The position numbers and the translations under genes are program-made. Shown here piece by piece: positions 46,090 through 57,151 of a DNA stretch of 64,000 nt. The notes under the pieces are model-generated. The model saw only the letters and a program-made list of their open reading frames with translations. It made no database searches and was not told where the DNA came from. The DNA is from Selaginella moellendorffii (lineage: Eukaryota > Streptophyta > Lycopodiopsida > Selaginellales > Selaginellaceae). The DNA is taken from contig NW_003314375.1 of assembly GCF_000143415.4 (NCBI RefSeq), positions 125,369-189,368 on the forward strand. The letters run 5' to 3'. How positions within the stretch are numbered: the stretch's first letter is position 1; the number at the start of each line of letters is the position of its first letter.

Positions 46090-47400
46090 CTAGTTCATCA
46101 TGGTGGAATGGTTCCTAACAAAGACTTGCTCAAAGTGTTCGATGGGAAGGATTTCCTTGGCTGGAAATCCCAGATGGAGCACTTTTACATGGAGAAGAAT
46201 CTCAGGAGATCTTTGAGCTTTGCTAGGCCAATATTGACCCAGACAAGGATTGGAAAATGCAACACATGAGCATTTGGAATTCTTGGGTGAGTAATTTGAA
46301 AGCTGTATCAGCTTAAGACCAAATTTGGTGGTCCAAGATATTGTCAGCTCTTTAAGCACCCACCAATGGGTGGTCACTAACAATCGGTTGAAGACATTCC
46401 TTTCAATCTTGCCATGTTTGCGAACTCTTCAACCAAGGTCTCTGTCTGGCACATGCTCGGGCTGCACCAGGAGGGTGTAGCCAAGGATCGTAAGCGCAAT
46501 GGGTAGAACCACAACAAAAAGAAGGACACGAAGTGCAAGAATAATGGCTTGTGTAATATCTGCAAAAATCCTGGCCACTTTGCACTGGACGTGATTCCAG
46601 AGGGTAAGCATAGTGATGACTACTCCCACAGCGTGTGTGGCATGGGCACCATCAAAGTCCCCTTTACTTATGGTTGCGGCTGCCATAGCAGTCTATTATG
46701 TCCCTGGCATCAAGAAATCCTTCTTCTCTGTTGGTAAGGTTGTTGATTGCAACATGGAGCTCTTATGCAATGCTTGATTCTGAAGAATGAGAGTGTTATT
46801 GCTAGTGGGAGGCATTACGCTGGTCTCTACTGGCTCAATGTAGAATTGGAATTCCCTACTCAACCCTTCTTAATGTGGGATCCCAGCATCCTGTTGACCT
46901 CCAGACCTGGCATCAACAGCTTGGACACACAGGCATGGTTGATAGTCTGCACGTCACTTCACAACAGCTGAGGTTTTGTGAGCTGTGTATTCTTGCAAAG
47001 CTGTTTCCCTTCAAGACTAGTGTTGTTGTAAGAGCTAGAGATTCTAGAGCTCGTCCACTCTAATGTGTGTATGATGCCCGCGAGCATAAAATTTACTTTG
47101 TGGACAATTTTTCCCGCATCATCAAGTTTCTTTCTCGTAAATCAGAGGTGTTTGGTGAGTTCAAGCTCTTCAAGACCAAAGCAGAGTTGCAAACAGGAAA
47201 GAAGCTCAAGAAGTTTCGCAATGATGGTGGTGATAAATATACATCCAGAGAATTCATCAGCTTTGTGATGATGAAGGAATTGCGTGTCAGTACTCTATAC
47301 CAAACACACAACAGCAGAATGGCACGGCTTGTCAACAAGACACTTTAGGAAGCAGTTTGCTCCTTTCTTGGAGATGCTGGCTTGCCAAAAAAAAATTGGT
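46090..47400 (+). mobile_element. Ty1-copia retrotransposon remnant
   Basis: Fragments in several frames follow copia order. The gag-like block is VFDGKDFLGWKSQMEHFYME. A zinc knuckle CNICKNPGHFALDV has lost its final Cys. A pre-integrase block reads WHQQLGHTGMVDSLHV with CELCILAKLF. The integrase core is KIYFVDNFSRIIKFLSRKSE, then KLKKFRNDGGDKYTSREFIS and VSTLYQTHNSRMARLVNKTL. There is no protease active site, reverse transcriptase or RNase H, and no intact LTR pair. Stops and frameshifts throughout make it inactive. A stretch at 45915-46030 (ctagaagctctccagaatg-like) may be residual LTR. Confidence 0.8.
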
Positions 47401-47551
47401 GTGACTGGATGTTGCCGCACCCTGGTTTGTGCACGACAAGGCTGTGGTAGCACAATGGACAGTGCTACTTTGCGAGCGGCTGAGTGTATGCTGGAGGCAA
47501 CCGTGAGGAAGGGGGCTTAAAGGTGATGGTTGGAAGGTTGATGACAAGGTT

Positions 47552-47960
47552 GGCTTGGCTACTGTCTCGGCAGTGCACTACCCAGATCCTGCGCAACATA
47601 TCGTTTTTGGTTTATTTCCCCAACGTTATATCCATGCAGACGGCAATCTCGGGCGAGCGCAAAGATTTATTCACCAAGGGACTGCTTTAACAAAGCAGAA
47701 AAGTTTCTACGAGTTGAAACTGGTATCCATCAAGGGCCAAAGGAGTTTCTGTTGCCTCTACGGACCGTTGAAGTCGTTGTTTGCCTGTTATGCATCCTCA
47801 AATCGCCCAAGCAATTAGGCCGCAATCACCAATGTTTGGCACAGACTTCCATGACTTCGGAGCATGTGGTCAGGTCCACAAAGCTGAGAACCATCTCAAA
47901 TTGTCGAGCAGCACGGACAGAGGCGCTTCTTCATCAAAAGGATGAAATATATAGTTACCG
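47552..47960. pseudogene. F-box gene debris
   Basis: Plus-strand 47552-47700 matches the minus-strand fragment at 45532-45765. Minus-strand 47,820-47,925 encodes EMVLSFVDLTTCSEV and, one frame over, KSWKSV, an F-box like that at 1263-1742. The two pieces are in opposite orientation, so the locus is rearranged. Confidence 0.5.
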
Positions 47961-48269
47961 AAAATCAAAAGGATTTGAAAACGAGCCTTTAGAGAGATGA
48001 CTTCCTCTACGATGCTGGCGGGCATTGACTCCATCTTTGTTATTGCTCGATATCACTCATGGAAACACCTGTGCCAAAATTCTGCTGATCGCATCAATAT
48101 GGTCGTTCCGAATGCAACTCGATCTGAGAAATGCCTTTGTCGGGCATATGCGACGTTCCTTGCCACAGTGTCGTGCTCTCAACAATGTGCACGGACTAGA
48201 CCTAGACCGCAATGATGCAGTCCAGGCGATGTTGTTCCTTCCATATGATCAAACACGAGCTTCGCCTCT

Positions 48270-48655
48270 TTAAGATACCCAGGCGTCTTGAGCATGATAA
48301 TTCAGGAAATGGTATCTGGATCAGGCATTCTATCAAAGAAGCTCCATTGTGGCACTCGCCCAATCCCCACGCTCAATAGTGGTTCTATTTGAATTCGTGA
48401 GAGGACTTTCTTTTACAGAAATTCAATCTCTATCTGAATGAATTGATAGAAGGTAATAAATTAATATTTGTTTATATGGTCGGCATTGACTTGCCGTTTT
48501 CAAGAAAAACAAGTAACCTAATCCCTCTGGATTGACCACGGTCTGTCAATCACGACCATTGACCGTCGTAAGTATTCACACTGGCCGGCCACTATTGGAT
48601 CCAAAAACTGGGTACGTCACCCTTGCGTCAGCGCCAACCATGGCCAAGCATGGTA
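48270..48655. other. Intergenic, upstream of the DOMON/b561 gene
   Basis: No frame or RNA recognised. Probably contains the promoter of the following gene. Confidence 0.4.
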
Positions 48656-48659
48656 TGGC

Positions 48660-48666
48660 TATATAA
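48660..48666 (+). promoter_or_regulatory. Possible TATA box of the DOMON/b561 gene
   Basis: TATATAA in a GC-rich context (ggctatataaccggcg), 313 bp upstream of the ATG. The distance implies a long purine-rich 5' leader (gagagagaaa tracts at 48,740-48,860). Position and motif only. Confidence 0.45.
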
Positions 48667-48978
48667 CCGGCGTGTGTTTGTGGCGAGCGAGAGCCAACTA
48701 GAGGAGGAAAAATAGAATTTGATCTCAAAGACATCGAGAAAAGAAGGAGAGGGAGAGAAAAATAAAGGAGAAAAATCTGTTGTGCTTGTCTGTGGGTTTG
48801 GTTTTGGTTGGTAAGGTTGTTCTTGAGGAGCCTTTAAGGGAGAGAGGAGAGAGCGAGAGTAGAGGCCACATTCTAAAGTTTCCGAGCTATGAACTATATG
48901 ATCTCCAAAAGCTAGCAAAGCCCTTTTTCTCCTTTCCCCTCTTGGAGAGAGAACTTTCGTGGTTTTGAGAGGATAGCT

Positions 48979-51064
48979 ATGGAGCTCAAGCTTCTCCTCC
49001 TCCTCCTGGTTGCAATCCTGGCTTCTACAGCCTCGGCTCAATGCCCTCTCTCCCACAGGATTGGAAGCAGCCAGAGATCTTTCAGAGCTTGCAGGAATCT
49101 TGCGGAGCAAGGAGCCACACTGGCCTGGACTCACACTTCCTCCTCAAACACTCTGGATGCCGTCTTCACTGGGACTGCCCCGAGCTCCTCGGGCTGGGTG
49201 GCCTGGGGGATCAACACCGGCCCAGCGCCAGTGATGATGGGAGCCGACGTCTTCCTCGCCTTCCGGGCCAGCAATGGCACTGCCATGATCCTCACCTACA
49301 AGCTCACGCAGGACCTCATGACCAAGCTCCCATCCCCCGGGCCGATTGGGATCCGGGTGCTGGACAAATCCGTGGACATTAGCGGCAACCGGATGAAGCT
49401 GTTCGTGAGGATCCAGCTGCCGCGCAATGGCAGCGCCGGGAGCGTGATCAACCACATCTGGAACAGGGGAGCGGCGATGCAGGGATCGAGCCCGCTGCCG
49501 CACGACACCAAGAACGACATCAAGAGCGCTGGCAGCATCAACATTGCCAGCGGCAACGCGGAGATCGTCATCCCCCACCAGAAGCTCAAGAACGTAAGTA
49601 TACTTCTTCTTCTTCGTTTTCTTTTTGGTGATTGTTTGCATCGGCATTCAAATCTGGAGGGGCCGATCCAGAAATCGAGCACTTGGGTCGATGGATCGCT
49701 TCATTGGGTCTCGTGGGTAGTCATTATACTCCGTGTCGGATCGTCCCAGCGATCGGGAAAGTGATCGGCACAGGCTTCTCTTTCTTTTCTCATTTTTTCG
49801 CTCCTCCTTTCTCGTTTTGTGGGCACAATCAGAGAATCCATGGCCGTGCTGCTTTTGCTTTCGGCCACCGAGTGAGAAATCAATGCGGGCCCTCGTTTCA
49901 TGTTCTCGCCTAAATCTAGTGCTTGTGACCGTCAATCAGCAGCAGTAGAGCATAAGCCTGTGCTACAGTCTCTTTTACTCTTCTTTCTCTCTGTCCTTTC
50001 GCTTTCTCGATGGAGCTTCTTCCACCGTTGCCATGAAGCTCACTCTCTCGCGTACCATCGAGGGAATCGATTCAGCTTTTCCTCCTCTCCTTCTTTTTCC
50101 TTGTCGATCGAATATTGGCCCGTGAACATCCTCTGTTTGTTTCCTCCAACAGTAGGCAGCTTTTATAAATCCGTGCATTCGCCACCACTAGCGTTCTTCG
50201 AGAAGGAGAAACCATCTTTTTCTTCGCTCTTTAATTGTCATCTAGGACGGAACAAACTGTTCCACCACCTTTTTTTCTTCGATAGTCATAATTTTGTGTT
50301 CTCACTGGTCTTCGCAGAGGCACGGGATTATCAACGCAGTGGGATGGGGATTGCTCCTGCCACTGGGAGTCATGTCAGCTCGATACTTGAAAGTTTTCCA
50401 GTGCGCGGACCCAGCATGGTTTTACATGCACGCTTTCTTCCAGAGCTCCGGCTACGTTCTGGGCGTTGTCGGCTGGGCCACGGGACTCAAGCTCGCGACT
50501 TACGCCGCTACAGTGCGCTGCAAGCACCGGAATCTCGGCATCGCCATCTTCGTCTTCTCGACGTTGCAAGTAAGCTCTCATAATTCTCCTCTGGATTGCC
50601 ACGTTTCGACTTTTGTACTGCCTTTCTCAATCTCTTGGCACGGTTTTGCTTGAGTTTCACTCCTCGGCTGCATGATTCGCCTCTTTTCCTGATGGAACCG
50701 CCTCTGCGTGCGTCTACAGGTCCTGTCGCTTCTTTTGCGGCCCAAAAAGGAGCACAAGGTGCGGAAGTTCTGGAACATCTACCACCACACGCTGGGCTAC
50801 GCCACCATCGCCATGATCATCGTCAACATCTTCGAGGGCTTTGATCTCCTGCAGCCGGATCGGAAGTGGAAGCGCACCTACATTGGAGTGATCTCATCGC
50901 TGGCTGCGCTGAGCGTAATCTTGGAGGTGGTCACCTGGGTCGTCTACTTACGAAACAAGTCCAGACGATCGTCTCAAGCCGAGCCCTTCAAAGGAGCTGC
51001 CGCTGCAAATGGTCACGGGTCATCTCCTTGGCCCAGTGCTGCTACTGCTCCCAATGGGGCTTGA
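48979..51064 (+). CDS. DOMON domain and cytochrome b561 protein (CYBDOM)
   Basis: Three exons (48979-49593, 50318-50569, 50720-51064) join in phase to 403 residues. Residues 1-20 are a clear signal peptide (LLLLLLVAILASTASA). A DOMON domain, a haem- or sugar-binding fold exposed to the apoplast, spans about residues 45-170, with AWTHTSSSNTLDAVFTGTAP, SSSGWVAWGINTGPAPVMMG and ADVFLAFRASNG. A b561 transmembrane core follows with histidines in RHGIINAVGWGLLLPLGVMS, WFYMHAFFQSSGYVLGVVGW and NIYHHTLGYATIAMIIVNIF. These are the expected haem ligands. CYBDOMs pass electrons, often from ascorbate, across the plasma membrane. Exon 1 encodes exactly the extracellular half. Intron 1 (724 nt) is unusually long for this window. 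No defect was seen. Confidence 0.92.
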
Positions 51065-51798
51065 ATGCCAGATAAAAATGATAAAAAGAAGAAAACAATG
51101 CGAGAGAAGAAAAGGATGGCTACATGGTAATGTAGTGCTATACGTTTCGCTATGTGTTATACAATATATTTTTATAGGATTTCTGCGAACAGGATTCTCA
51201 GGTTTGACCAGAATAAAAATGTTGTCGTCCACATGGTGGAAAAGCTTTAAAGAAAATCCCTTTCCGTACTATGTTCTTGTTCTTGTTTGTTTTGAGCAGA
51301 TCGAGGAGCTTGAACTTGTCATAAACATTGGCTGGGAGTCATCGTCTTTTGGGCGATCGTCTTCTTTCAAGAGAATCTAAAAGCTTGTTGTTTCCACCAA
51401 AAATTGCGTTTAATTTTTGCGTCATGATCGTGTCATTTCTTCCTGTGGACCAAGCGAGCTCTTTTTAAGCCACAGAATGAATAAAAGATTTCATCCACAT
51501 TTGGCGCTTTTCTTCCATCACAAAGTTACGCTCCAAAAATCATCTCGATGTTCCTTCGTTGTCGAACAAAGACCGCACACCACACTCAAAAGCGAGGCCC
51601 TGAGAGACGCAAGGAGCCACAAATTATGTAACATTTCGATCCAAGCACATTTGCTGTGAATTACTACGGAGAGATTCTCGAGCAAGACCTGCGTGATAAA
51701 AACTTTAGAACCAAGTAAACAGCAGAGTATCTTTTCTCTCCCATAGAAGACGTGGAAATCGCAGCTACTGCGATTTCATTCTCTTGCAGGCTTACTTT
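51065..51798. other. Convergent intergenic region
   Basis: Lies between the 3' ends of the DOMON/b561 gene (plus) and the phosphatidylserine decarboxylase gene (minus). Holds presumed 3' UTRs; nothing else recognised. Confidence 0.5.
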
Positions 51799-54700
51799 TT
51801 AGGTGGTGGCGTCGTTATTCTCTTCGTCCTCGTCTGCGTCCTCCTTGATGGACTCCAGCGTCGCCTCTGCCTCGTCTGCCTCGTTGATGAGTCCCAGTTG
51901 CCCCTGGCGTACGTTGAAGCTCATGGACGCCTGAATTCCCTTCTTTGAGACTTCGTTGTCCAGTGCCACGACGCTGTCTCTGATCGTCGGCCGGGACTTT
52001 TCAAACGCCTGGTCGCCCACTAGCTTGCGAGAGACTCCCAAAGTCATCCCGACCGAGACCAGGGTCTCCAGCGACCTCTCGCTGTTTGCGAGGAGATCCT
52101 TGTCAATGTCAATCGCTCCCTGCATGGAAAGCACACAGCTCGTCAGCTCCTCAAGAGGATGGTAAGGCTTGCCAGTCATGACACGTACCGCGCGGAAGAC
52201 GCAAATGCACGTACTTCCCCCGAAAGAAAAGTATCCGAGCTGTGCCAGGACCAGTGAGGAAACAAGTCGTCGACTTCTTGCTTTATTTTTTCATACCTCG
52301 TCGCCCTTCTTGACGACGGATCCTTCTTTTTTAGTGAACGTAATGCTGCCCACCATTGTTGCTCCGATTGCCACGAATGCCACCTACATTTAATTTTAAA
52401 TAGAGGGTTTACCAAAGGGAAGATCGCATACCTGTCCAAAATCTTCACTAGAAATGATGCAAACAGCGCGCTTGTTGTCCGTGAAAACATTACAATACGG
52501 ACTATTCACGGCAATAGGATTCACCTGCAAAAGTATAAGATAGGAAATAGTTTATGCATCACCTCACAGAGGCCATACCGTTAATAGATGGCCCGGTATA
52601 TCAATTAGCGGCCCCAATACTCCACTAATTGGTACGTGAAACCGATGATAATCCTGTAGAGGAAAAGCTAACTGTTACAGCAAGCAACAAATATGATGAA
52701 CCTGAGGTGCCAAACGAAAAATGGCGATAGGACCGCCCTCGAACTGCTTTGCCAATGCTTTGTCCCCAAGAAGGCCAGGTACAGAAAATCGCCTCCCCTA
52801 GTAAATAGAAACGTATCAGTCGTAGCAACTCCTTGGTTTCTCTTAAACCTTGATCCAAAAACGCGTGGCTGCATCAGCGTTCTTGAACACCATCAAACGG
52901 CAATCAGCACCACACACTGCAACAGCGTCATTGTTTTCTTGTGCAATGGGTCGTGATCCGGGCCGAAGTTCTCTGATAAAAAACTCGTTGAAAGTCTGTA
53001 AATAAACGCTTGCGTAGCTCAAGTTCGCTTAGGTGACAACCAAACCTTGTAGTGCTCAACGGGATGCTTGAACTCGTCAACATCAATCCTGTCCTGTTTG
53101 GTCAGCTCACATTAACAACTGCAAGAAGCACAAGCAATGTGTCCGCTTACATGAAAAAATTCAATGAACTTGGGAATAGCAGCCGCTGATTGAGGGGAAT
53201 CCATTTTCCTTCCGTGCTTTTCTGACAGCCGTATTAGAAAATTTTTTGTTCCTGGCACACAAAGCACAATGCAAATTAAAAACAATGTAGACAAAGAGAA
53301 AAAAACTACTGTAGCTTTACCAGCATCGAGAAGAGCTAATCCGAGTTTCGACTGATAAATTGCACGCATCGCCAAGGCTATTTTTTTGTCAATAACCTCT
53401 TCGATCATTCTCTTGGACCTTCGATCAAATACCTGGCATAATTCTCTTGAGTCCCTAGAAATTACAACCAAGAAAGACCAGGCGTACAAGAATGTGGGCA
53501 ACATTAGAGCCTTTCTTCAGACCAACGTCGTACGTGGAAAGATTTGCCCACTCGCTGAATTTGAACATCCACCTGTAATGATAAAAAAGATTTTCAGTGC
53601 CTGTAACTAAACGCTCAACACAAATATACCCATATGAAGCCTGCTTTTCCGTTATAAAACCTCCTCTCATAATTTCCAAACCAGTGCCTTCGTCAAAACA
53701 AAGGCTCATGTGAATCATGTCGTTCAGGTTGTCTACAACTCCAAGATTATCACCACATACAGGACACTGCTTAACCCAAATAGTTCTGTCCAACGTAAAA
53801 CTTTCACCAGTAAAAAGAACGCAATTAGTGTTATAGTTACCTTTCCTTGTGCGTGGCAAGTAATTGGGCAAGCTCGTCGGCACTGACTTTTCCATCCTTA
53901 TTCTCGTCAGCTTGCAAAAACAAGTTGGAAAGCTACAAATCAACAATGAATAGTTTATAGAGGTGATAGAAAAACGCAGAAAAATGTTACCTCCTCGTCA
54001 GACATTCTGTTCCCAAAGGATTTGATCAAATCATGAAACTCGTCCAGCGATAACTCGCCATTTTCATCAAAGTCCTGCACTAACGTTGAAGGTGTGTGCA
54101 TCTAAAAGAAATTTGTAACGTACCACTATTGCAAGCAGACGCCTCGCAAAGCTTCGCTCTGTTTCCATTTGACTCTACGAGACAAAACGGCTTAGGCAGG
54201 CAGTTGTCCGAAACAGCAGCTTATACCTCAATCCTGTACTCCACAGTGATGTGACCGACAGTTTTCGTCTTTGTACTTGGATCAAACAGATAAAGCATCT
54301 CAGAATTTTCTTCATCCTGAGCCGCAGTTCAGCAAAGCACGAAACGGAAATAATACAAGACTTACTGGGCGAAGCACAAGGGACAGATCGATTTCGCAGT
54401 AACCAACGAGGGTGTTTTTCGCGAGCTTATGCACCTGTTAACACCGTAAGTTCTAGCTCTAAACAAAACGAAATCACCTCAAAAACCGAGATCCGGGTGA
54501 TGCGAGGACCATTTTGCTCTAGTGCTACTTTCTTCTCCTGGAACAAAGCGAAAATAGTACAAAGCAGCAGTCCACAACCAAAAAGCACTTACAGATTTCC
54601 ATTGGGGATTGTCTGTGCTGCATAACAATTTTTGTCACACATCACAGCATCAGGAAAAGAAACTTGGAAAATGCGAAGGAGGAGCAAAGCGTAACCTGGG

Positions 54701-54963
54701 AGACGTTGATGTCCTAAACGCCTGCTCTCCGATAGAAACACAGGCAAACCACTTTGCTCTTCGTTGCATTTCCGCCTAAAAGCACCAAAAAGGGGAAAAG
54801 TGAAAGAAAGAAGAGCAATCGATCCGCTCACCTCTGCCAAATGGATTCGGACAATGCCGGAGAAATCCTCGGCCCGGAAGGTCCGATTGTCCCTGTGCAT
54901 CACCTTCTTGGGCTTGGGAGGCGGCCTCCTGGACGATTCCGGCTTTCCCAGGCGCTGCCCCAT
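51799..54963 (-). CDS. Phosphatidylserine decarboxylase, C2/EF-hand type (PSD2/PSD3-like)
   Basis: This enzyme decarboxylates phosphatidylserine to phosphatidylethanolamine, on endomembranes for this subtype. Many exons join on the minus strand from the ATG at 54963. A C2-like domain comes first, with RAEDFSGIVRIHLAE, WFACVSIGEQAFRTSTS and ARNTLVGYCEIDLSLVL-like text. Two EF hands follow: DFDENGELSLDEF and DENKDGKVSADEL. A zinc-knuckle-like segment is CPVCGDNLGVVDNLNDMIHM. The catalytic part has MRAIYQSKLGLALLDAG, FIEFFHDRIDVDEFKHPVEH, TFNEFFIRELRPGSRPIAQE, FRLAPQDYHRFHVPISGVLG, VAFVAIGATMVGS and the self-cleavage site FGGST. That site matches the plant form of the family's G-S-T processing triad, where Ser becomes the pyruvoyl group. 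The C-terminal tail beyond LETLVSVGMTLGVS is about 55 residues longer than the Arabidopsis PSD2 end and is very acidic (DEAEATLESIKEDADEDEEN). Confidence 0.9.
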
Positions 54964-55387
54964 CCTGAGGAGAAAATATTTCCACCAACAATATCAACAC
55001 GGGGAGAATGCGATGGGGAGGGGGCTGGAGCTAGCGCCTAGCCTTTTCTGGAGGATCGCCGCGGCGAGAAGCTGTGCTAGCATACACATCGCTTCTTTCT
55101 CCTCTGGGAAGGCTTGGATTGCTCCGGCAACAGCATTTCTGGGGAGGAGCTACGAGCTAGAATACCAGTGGCGAAGACGATCGGCTACATCACGCGGCGC
55201 GCCATGCGTGTCCTCCTGCGACGTTGCCATTGCTTCGCGCGCTCTAGGGTTACATTAGTGCTAACAAACCGCCAATAGTTTTTTATTATATTTAACCAGG
55301 CTTTAACTATTTAATTTCAAGTTAGTAATTTAATCACGCTTATTTTATTTATATATATTTAGTTAATTGATATAAGTACAACATGGA

Positions 55388-55441
55388 GGCCTGGTCAGGC
55401 TAATAACGCCAAGGTCGCAGGTTTGAAACCTGCATAGGCCA
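55388..55441 (+). pseudogene. tRNA-Ile deletion derivative
   Basis: Has the 5' GGCC and the anticodon and T-arm part of the tRNA-Ile at 55521 but lacks most of the D arm (about 20 nt). It is 80 bp upstream of the complete gene and in the same orientation, suggesting local duplication followed by deletion. Confidence 0.8.
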
Positions 55442-55520
55442 AACTGGTTTTTATTTCGTCACGTGGACGTTCGAAATCTTTTGCTTAATTTAGTTTGGTT
55501 ATTTACAATCACAATGTTGA

Positions 55521-55594
55521 GGCCTATTAGCTCAGCTGGTCAGAGCGTGGTGCTAATAACGCCAAGGTCGCAGGTTCGAGACCTGCATGGGCCA
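55521..55594 (+). tRNA. tRNA-Ile (AAT)
   Basis: 74 nt, cloverleaf complete: acceptor GGCCTAT/ATGGGCC with one wobble pair, D arm GCTCAGCTGGTCAGAGC, anticodon loop CTAATAA (AAT), T arm GCAGGTTCGAGACCTGC, discriminator A. Confidence 0.92.
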
Positions 55595-55644
55595 GCTTTC
55601 ATATTTTTTTTTTCATCTTCTTCCTCTTGGAGCAAATGCATCCC

Positions 55645-55971
55645 TCAATGCTGCTTCTCCCGGAACAAATCCGAGTTTCCCCAGGGATTGGGCCCCGCTG
55701 GAGGATAGAAAACTCCCCTGGGAAGCATTGTGGAGAATGATCTCGGTGGCTTCTCGATCGAATTGTTGTCCGTGGTTGCTCCCGCACTCCTGCTCCACGA
55801 TTGGAGCTCCGATTGCTCCCCAGCCGGAGAATTCCGCGTCTGAGATTCATCCAAGGAGGCCAGGATCTTCCTGCTCGTCGGCGATGATCCAGACTGGCTA
55901 AGAACGAAGCCCGCAAGGACGAGTACTGCTGAAAGAAGCAACTTCCCATAAAATAATCGACTAGCAGTCAT
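55645..55971 (-). CDS. Small secreted peptide precursor, IDA-like (IDL) type
   Basis: 108 residues, no intron. Residues 1-28 form a signal peptide (MTASRLFYGKLLLSAVLVLA). A variable Ser/Gln/Asn-rich linker follows, then near the C-terminus LPRGVFYPPAGPNPWGN. Compared with the extended PIP (EPIP) motif of IDA (LPKGVPIPPSAPSKRHN), it keeps Leu-Pro-basic-Gly-Val, the Pro-Pro pair, the next Pro and the final Asn. It differs at the Arg-His, which are Trp-Gly. The PPAGPNP core also recalls CLE peptides. IDA/IDL peptides are ligands of HAESA receptor kinases that control cell separation. A 9-residue tail (SDLFREKQH) follows the motif. A second such gene lies 1.2 kb away on the same strand. Confidence 0.65.
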   Translation of the reverse strand: MTASRLFYGKLLLSAVLVLAGFVLSQSGSSPTSRKILASLDESQTRNSPAGEQSELQSWSRSAGATTDNNSIEKPPRSFSTMLPRGVFYPPAGPNPWGNSDLFREKQH

Positions 55972-55974
55972 CTA

Positions 55975-56520
55975 GAAATGATTTTTCTTTGCGTTTCTTT
56001 TCCCTTTTCCACACGAGCTGTGAACTAAACAATGCGGCGGGCAGCTTCTGCGGAGGATTTCCACTGCCGGGATTTTAAAAACTGGTGCGTTTGGAGGGAA
56101 GGTTTTCGTGGTTTTAGTTTGGTGGGGTTTGCTATCTCTCCCAATCAGAACCGACCTCACCTTTCAAAAGAAAAAAAAGAGAGAAAGAACTCGGTGATTC
56201 CTGCTTTGGGAACGCGAGAATATCCGGCGCGAATAGGTAGTTCATGACTTTTGTTGGTGTGCTACGTATTGCGAGCGTATGTCTAGACGTATATATTCAC
56301 GAATTGTGTGCATGGAAAGGTTATAGAGAAAAGATTGAATTAGAAGGCTTTTGTCAACACCAATCGATAAAATCCAGAAATAGAAGGATGCTTTTTGGGT
56401 GTGATTATTCTCTAGGTATCTCGTTGAAAATAACAGCTAATCAATCAACTCTATGAGAATTTTCTTCGTCTGTTCTATTCGTTTCATCGCAAAAAGTTTC
56501 ATACTAATCATGCTTTGTTG
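55975..56520. other. Intergenic, no gene recognised
   Basis: Between the peptide gene (minus) and tRNA-Pro. Short frames only. Confidence 0.5.
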
Positions 56521-56525
56521 TTAAC

Positions 56526-56597
56526 GGGCATTTGGTCTAGTGGTATGATTCTCGCTTCGGGTGCGAGAGGTCCCGAGTTCGATTCCCGGAATGCCCC
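56526..56597 (+). tRNA. tRNA-Pro (CGG)
   Basis: 72 nt, nearly identical to the tRNA-Pro at 21240 but with anticodon loop TTCGGGT (CGG) and a perfect T arm CCGAGTTCGATTCCCGG. Followed by broken copies at 56622 and 56754. Confidence 0.92.
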
Positions 56598-56621
56598 TTT
56601 TGGAAAGTTTCTACCAAGCTT

Positions 56622-56659
56622 GTTAATGTCTAATGGTATGCTTCTCACTTTGAGAGGCC
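56622..56659 (+). pseudogene. Degenerate tRNA-Pro fragment
   Basis: ttaatgtctaatggtatgct followed by tctcactttgagagg resembles the D arm to variable loop of the neighbouring tRNA-Pro with deletions in the anticodon arm. It has no acceptor 3' strand. Confidence 0.5.
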
Positions 56660-56753
56660 CCCCTTTTTGTTTCGTAAGTGAGTTTCACTTCCATAGCCAT
56701 TATCATCACCAAGAGAAAGAGAATCTGCAAAGGTTTTACACTTTCTTGTTGAT

Positions 56754-56897
56754 GGGCATTTGGTCTACTGGTACGATTCTCGCTTCGGGTGCGAGACAAT
56801 TCTCACAATTCGTGCAAACAGAGGCTAATCGTAATCACGCTTAAAACCTTTTTAATGGTACTTCGAGAGGTCCCGAGTTCAATTCTCGGAATGCCCC
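56754..56897 (+). pseudogene. tRNA-Pro (CGG) split by a 72-bp insertion
   Basis: The 5' half (56754-56796) and 3' half (56865-56897) together make a tRNA-Pro(CGG) like that at 56526. Between them are 68 extra bases, with GAGA present on both sides. The break falls just after the 3' strand of the anticodon stem, not at position 37/38 where canonical nuclear tRNA introns lie. One base differs in the D loop (ctactgg for ctagtgg). An inactive interrupted copy is the simplest reading. Confidence 0.75.
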
Positions 56898-57151
56898 CTC
56901 TCTCGTTTCCAAGGTTTAATGATTCACAGGTGGATCGCATTTTTGACCTCGTGGATGCTGTGACGATGCTCTTGGTCCCCTCCATGCCGAGTCATGAAAG
57001 CAGGCGTAAAATTTGACTAGTTGCTGCCGGACCAAGAAAAACTTGTCACTAGTCAAGGATCACGAAGCTAACGTGATAGTGATAGAATTATACTGTGTGT
57101 ATATTCACAAAGTTTAAGCAAGAACACCTATAATCCTGTGTGTTTCAAACT

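Noticed and set aside
48780-48968. Short ORF just upstream of the DOMON/b561 ATG
   Set aside because: Considered as an uORF or N-terminal extension, but the next ATG begins a perfect signal peptide and the upstream text is purine-rich leader.
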